A program made the translations under genes and the position numbers. From positions 85,671 through 149,670 of the forward strand of contig NZ_AXAS01000024.1 in the NCBI RefSeq assembly GCF_000472925.1: a stretch of 64,000 nt of DNA, in the 5' to 3' direction. Of the stretch, positions 60,811-64,000 are shown one piece after another. This DNA is from Bradyrhizobium sp. Ec3.3 (GTDB lineage Bacteria > Pseudomonadota > Alphaproteobacteria > Rhizobiales > Xanthobacteraceae). A model generated the notes under the pieces. The model was not told the DNA's origin and did no database searches. It was given only the letters and a program-made list of their open reading frames with translations. Each line of letters begins with the position of its first letter. The first letter of the stretch is position 1.

Positions 60811-61002
60811 ATGAGCAACGAACTTCACGAACTATCCATCGGCGATCTCGATGAGGTTAGCGGTGGCATCTACAGGGATTTCACCCCTGGCCCGGCCGTT
60901 GTGCCATCCATCCCCATCCCGCCGCCCTTGCTGGGGCTCTTGGGGGCCGGCCCGGTCATCCCTGGAGGGTACGGCCCGATCGGTACCATCACCCCTCAGT
61001 AA
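60811..61002 (+). CDS. double-glycine leader peptide (bacteriocin-like precursor)
   Basis: 63 residues with a strong ribosome site AGGAG. The first 19 residues, ending ELSIGDLDEVSGG, are a textbook double-glycine leader as used by class II bacteriocins and related exported peptides that are cut by C39-peptidase ABC transporters. The predicted 44-residue core starts IYRDFTPGP and is almost entirely Pro, Gly, Ile, Leu and Val, with no Cys, so it is neither a two-Cys bacteriocin nor a thioether peptide. No transporter, immunity or modification gene is nearby in the window. A CRP-like box lies upstream. Confidence 0.75.
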   Translation: MSNELHELSIGDLDEVSGGIYRDFTPGPAVVPSIPIPPPLLGLLGAGPVIPGGYGPIGTITPQ

Positions 61003-61119
61003 CGCGCGTTCTTAACGCAGGCGGCGCCTCAAGCGCCGTCTGCACACCTTACCGCGCCTGGGACATCTTCCAATACAGGCACGCCCGCCTCAGATTTTTT
61101 TCGAGCCAACTCCGCGTCG

Positions 61120-61278
61120 CTAGCGGAGCCATAGAGCCACGAGGGCACACGTGAAGCCTGCCGCCAGGATGCTCGCCGCCGTTAGGGTGACTAGATCAAT
61201 TGACCAGGGGTGTCGTTTTCCACCGATCAAGTCGAAGTGTCTGGAGTGGTGGTCGTCCCTGAATGTCTGAAGGCGCAT
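61120..61278 (-). CDS. small single-helix membrane protein
   Basis: 52 residues. A polar, His-rich N-terminus (TFRDDHHSRHFDLIGGKRHP) precedes one membrane helix (LTAASILAAGFTCALVALWL). It lies downstream of the small secreted-protein gene on the same strand (38-base gap), perhaps co-transcribed. Function unknown. Confidence 0.5.
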   Translation of the reverse strand: MRLQTFRDDHHSRHFDLIGGKRHPWSIDLVTLTAASILAAGFTCALVALWLR

Positions 61279-61316
61279 GACACGCACTCCCTTGTGCGCG
61301 GTACCCTGACCTGGCC

Positions 61317-61523
61317 TTAGTATCCTGACTTGGCCTTTGCACCGCTGGCCGCATTTCCGGTCGTCGTTCCAGTCGACATGCCGGTCGTCGTGCCTGGCGC
61401 CATCTTCTTCCCTGCATGGTGAACTTTGTGGGTCGTCTGGTGGGTCGTCGACATGGCGCTTGTGGCTGTTGGAGCGACGCTTAGGCCGATGGCGATAGCT
61501 CCCACAATGAGTGCCTTGAGCAT
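61317..61523 (-). CDS. small secreted Thr/His/Lys-rich protein
   Basis: 68 residues from the ATG preceded by GGAGG. Signal peptide MLKALIVGAIAIGLSVAPTA, cleavage near TSA. The mature part is low in complexity (HQTTHKVHHAGKK, then Thr/Gly/Ala-rich), as in small periplasmic stress proteins of rhizobia. A likely EcfG-type stress promoter lies just upstream (61556-61580). Confidence 0.68.
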   Translation of the reverse strand: MLKALIVGAIAIGLSVAPTATSAMSTTHQTTHKVHHAGKKMAPGTTTGMSTGTTTGNAASGAKAKSGY

Positions 61524-61555
61524 GGCAAACCTCCGGTCGGCCTGCCCCAAAAGAA

Positions 61556-61580
61556 AACCGGCGGATTTGTGAAAAGTTCC
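61556..61580 (-). promoter_or_regulatory. EcfG (general stress sigma)-like promoter
   Basis: GGAAC (61580-61576), 16 bases, GGTT (61559-61556), close to the EcfG consensus GGAAC-N16/17-CGTT. The distance to the ATG of the secreted protein (33 bases) is suitable. The rest of the gap up to 61874 shows nothing further. Confidence 0.5.
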
Positions 61581-61874
61581 TTTTTCGCCTCGATTTCAGC
61601 CACCCAGCGCGCGTCGCTCATGCGTCGGCAGGAGGCCTCACAAGGCGCTGCAGCCCAGCCCACGAGTGTTGCTTCCGATGAGGGCAATCGCAAGCCCGTC
61701 CAGGAATCGGCGCCGGTTATTTTGGTCACTGACCGCCACTAGGCGCGCTTGCGATCCTCTCGACGACCGTGTGTGAAGTTAGCTTGACGGCACTTCTGAC
61801 GGGTCGCCATGGCGGCCCGTTTCGTTTACCCGCCAACTGCGAGCGCGGCCTCGTTCTCGATCTGGCGCCGCAAG

Positions 61875-62084
61875 TTAGTTCGGGAGCCGGGCGTCGTCCG
61901 ACGTCGGTCGAGCATTTCCGTTCGCGCCGATCTCGCAGGTCCTAGCCTGGCGTATCAGTCGGTCTCGCTCCGCGCCCGGGGCAACCGAATGTGCGCGCAG
62001 GCGCGCCGCAGCGGCCTGCTCGAGGAGCCGCTTTCGTTCGGCAGCGAAGTCAGTGTCGCGTCGCATCTTAGTCCCCGTCGACAT
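61875..62084 (-). CDS. small charged protein of unknown function
   Basis: 69 residues, or 63 from a second ATG at 62066. A charged helical stretch (FAAERKRLLEQAAAARLRAH) is followed by PGAERDRLIRQARTCEIGAN. I believe close copies of this short protein occur many times in Bradyrhizobium genomes, often near mobile elements. Function unknown. Confidence 0.55.
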   Translation of the reverse strand: MSTGTKMRRDTDFAAERKRLLEQAAAARLRAHSVAPGAERDRLIRQARTCEIGANGNARPTSDDARLPN

Positions 62085-62201
62085 TCTGAATCACAGATTA
62101 GGGTAGTAGATGTGAGCACCCAGCACCGTCGCCCTTCGGCCACACTCAGGCGCATGACGTCCGCTTATCCACAGCGCGGAGCGCCAGCCCGCGAGCGCGG
62201 G

Positions 62202-62342
62202 GTGCATATCAGTGAGGATCTGCAAAAAGCGCTGGCGGCGACGCCGCGCAAGCATGTCTGCGTCATCACCACCGAGTTCGGGAAGCAGTTCACGGTCGAC
62301 GGCTTCAGCGGCTTCATGCGCGATGCCATCAAGCGGGCAGGA
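62202..62342 (+). pseudogene. fragment of a tyrosine recombinase (phage-type integrase)
   Basis: In one frame this reads HISEDLQKALAATPRKHVCV followed by ITTEFGKQFTVDGFSGFMRD, the segment of tyrosine recombinases between the first catalytic Arg and the HxLR motif. Neither the N-terminal domain nor the catalytic R-H-R-Y residues are present, and the frame is lost after AIKRAG. Confidence 0.65.
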
Positions 62343-62487
62343 TCGGACGTCCGAGATCATGCGGGCGGCCGTCACGTACACGTCTCTCAACGGCGCCATC
62401 AACGGCGCATGGAGGGCGGAGCACACTGGCAATTCAACCGTTGCCGAGCCGGTTCTCACGCTGGCGGGGCGTAAGGCGTATGTCAGC

Positions 62488-62760
62488 CTATCGTGCAATC
62501 TGTCGTCGTCGTCGATTCCCCCGCGGGGTTGGCGGCTGCGAGGTCCGGTTCGGATTTGCCTCCAATGCCGGGCCTCGCTTCTTACCGCTGTTCAAGGCTC
62601 GCATAATCCCGATGCGAGCAAGCATCGTCGGACCGCCTTTCTCAGCGACCAGGATCAGCGCCTCCATCGCGGCCTGCCATTCCGGGCGATCGTGCACGGC
62701 CTTCGGCAGCTCGGCAATGTATTCGCCGGCATCGCGCAGCGTGGCCAGCCAGCTCTGTGT
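62488..62760 (-). pseudogene. truncated conserved hypothetical gene
   Basis: The minus strand reads LATLRDAGEYIAELPKAVHD then RPEWQAAMEALILVAEKGGP and TMLARIGIMRALN, which I recall as a small conserved protein of Rhizobiales. The frame is closed by TGA just upstream (62763-62761) with no start codon before this block, and the C-terminal part after RALN looks unrelated. An internal GTG could give 69 residues, but it would lack the conserved start. Confidence 0.5.
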
Positions 62761-62957
62761 TCACAAGTGCACCGACCGGCGGGTTCGATTGCCCTAAAGG
62801 CCAATTTTACTCAACTCGCGGTGTGCTGCAAAAGGATGGCTGGCGCGGACCTGTTTCGCCAGGGGTCGCTAAGAGCCGGACATCGCTCATCGGGAAAAAT
62901 AGGAACCGGGGCATCTCTAAGCATTTGTTGCGTTCTTGAAGCGTCCAGGAGTCGTTC

Positions 62958-63173
62958 ATGCTGACAGCCGCAGAATGCCAAGCACTTGCCGACGAATACA
63001 GATCCCGCGCTCGGCAGCCCGAAATCTCGAAAGAGTGTGCCGCCATGCTCACGAATATCGCGCGAAGTTTTGCCGGTCTCGGGACCCAGCTTGATCGCCT
63101 CTCCGCCTACATGAGAGATGATTCAAACCGGAGACCACGTCAGTCGACTTCTGTTTTCAGCAACCGCACATAG
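62958..63173 (+). CDS. small protein of unknown function
   Basis: 71 residues beginning MLTAAECQALADEYRSRARQ. Two predicted helices (residues 4-40 and 42-55) are followed by a polar tail. Proteins with an MLTA-E-C start and similar length are frequent in Bradyrhizobium. Its 3' end overlaps the decayed gene on the other strand. Confidence 0.6.
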   Translation: MLTAAECQALADEYRSRARQPEISKECAAMLTNIARSFAGLGTQLDRLSAYMRDDSNRRPRQSTSVFSNRT

Positions 63174-63395
63174 GTCCCGCCTCTCGCGCAGCTCGAGCCA
63201 GCCGCGTTCGATTGCATGATTGATGCCGGCGCCAAACTCTTCGCCGCTGGCCTTCAGCGTATAGAGGAACGGGGCGTTGATCTTCTCGATATGAATGCGG
63301 CCGTCTTGGACGGCTTCGATGCCGGCGGCGATCTCGACTAGCACTACTTTGGCAGATTGTCGGTTTTGCCGTGCTTTATAGGATTCCCGAATCAA
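63140..63395 (-). pseudogene. conserved hypothetical gene, frameshifted near its 3' end
   Basis: The frame encodes VLVEIAAGIEAVQDGRIHIE, KINAPFLYTLKASGEEFGAG and HAIERGWLELRE, a conserved small protein of Rhizobiales as far as I recall. After this, removing one base near 63176-63186 gives the expected GTYVRLLKTEVD and a stop at 63140; as written the frame runs on to 63123 with an unrelated end. A single-base insertion in a GC-rich run is the simplest explanation. Confidence 0.5.
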
Positions 63396-63438
63396 TTTTT
63401 CAATGATTCATGGGTGGTCGGCTCTTGGAGGGCTGACC

Positions 63439-64000
63439 ATGACGGGATGGGAAGACGAACTTGAACGCTGGCTGATGCCGTTCTTGGACCGGCTGGGTCA
63501 TAAGACTCGGCAGCGCATGTGTCCTCTGTATGTTGCGGGATTGATCGGTCCTGGCGATCGCAAGAGCGTTCAGCCGATGGCGGAGCGCCTTGCCACGGGC
63601 AACTACGACCAGCTGCACCATTTCATTGCGGACGGTGTCTGGGACGCGACGCCGCTGGAGACGGAGCTGCTCCACCGGGCGGACCGACTTGTCGGCGGTA
63701 GCGATGCGGTGCTCGTTATTGACGACACCTCACTGCCGAAGAAGGGCGAACGCTCGGTTGGTGTTGCGGCTCAATACGCGTCGGCTCTCGGCAAAACGGC
63801 AAATTGCCAAACGCTGGTGTCTTTGACGCTCGCGCGCGGCGAAGTGCCAGTGATGGTCGCGTTACGTCTCTTTCTGCCTGACAGTTGGGCAAGCGACGTG
63901 TCTCGTTTGAAGCGCGCTCGCGTGCCAGTCGAACACCGAACGCCACGGTCCAAGCCGGAAATTGCTTTAGCCGAGATCGACCGCGCGATGGCAGCCAACG
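63439..64000 (+). CDS. IS701-family transposase, cut by the window edge
   Basis: 187 codons are visible and the frame is open to the right edge. MTGWEDELERWLMPFLDRLG, then VAGLIGPGDRKSVQPMAERL and the first catalytic Asp in VLVIDDTSLPKKGERSVGVA are typical of IS701-type DDE transposases. GGAGGG lies about ten bases before the ATG. The left end of the element should fall between about 63375 and 63430, but I cannot define the terminal repeat without the other end. Confidence 0.85.
   Translation, partial: MTGWEDELERWLMPFLDRLGHKTRQRMCPLYVAGLIGPGDRKSVQPMAERLATGNYDQLHHFIADGVWDATPLETELLHRADRLVGGSDAVLVIDDTSLPKKGERSVGVAAQYASALGKTANCQTLVSLTLARGEVPVMVALRLFLPDSWASDVSRLKRARVPVEHRTPRSKPEIALAEIDRAMAAN

Overview
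The window looks like a piece of a chromosome from Bradyrhizobium or a very close alphaproteobacterial relative. The signs are high GC, a run of small outer-membrane beta-barrel proteins that begin their mature part with A-A-D-L-A/G-A-R-P-Y-T-K-A-P, long GC-rich palindromic intergenic repeats, a class I PHA synthase and a candidate FixK-type box. No rRNA, tRNA or CRISPR array was seen. Most genes look like ordinary, densely packed chromosome. The right-hand 4.5 kb looks like the edge of an accessory region.

Layout. 1-7 kb: the tail of a caspase-like protein, then a LysR-controlled catabolic cluster (nitrilase-type hydrolase, MlrC/M81 metallopeptidase, MFS transporter with a frameshift) and an FAD monooxygenase. 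7-16 kb: seven paralogous outer-membrane barrel genes (two on +, five tandem on -) with near-identical terminators and decayed remnants of further copies. 16-28 kb: housekeeping genes (parE, DedA, PaiB-like, argC, MAPEG, phaC, alaC-like aminotransferase, hom, glpX). 28-37 kb: a signalling-rich block (HAD, GST, ASCH, two receiver proteins, GAF-adenylate cyclase, cupin, HD hydrolase behind a FixK-like box, soluble MCP-like protein) that separates glpX from recJ. 37-48 kb: recJ, SDR, a frameshifted class II aldolase, MltB-type transglycosylase, a MarR/AhpD/cupin redox-type locus, an amino-acid binding protein and an M23 peptidase. 47.6-50.5 kb: efp with its modification enzymes epmA and epmB. 50.5-55.6 kb: a DAHP synthase gene behind a complete-looking transcription attenuator, HdeD-like and PrsW-like membrane proteins, and small proteins. 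55.8-59.3 kb: a large autotransporter. 59.3-64 kb: very small membrane or secreted proteins, a double-glycine leader peptide, an integrase fragment, decayed genes and an IS701-type transposase running off the right edge.

The best new observation is regulatory. Upstream of the DAHP synthase gene there is a promoter, a 26-codon leader peptide with the run SYFWYFSY, a rho-independent terminator, and a segment inside the leader that can pair with the terminator's 5' arm. Together these form a textbook ribosome-mediated attenuator sensing aromatic amino acids. Other points of interest are the mosaic porin array, a receiver domain lacking its phospho-acceptor, a proline/glycine-rich double-glycine peptide behind a CRP-like box, and several genes each broken by a single base in a GC-rich run, which may be real decay or sequencing error.
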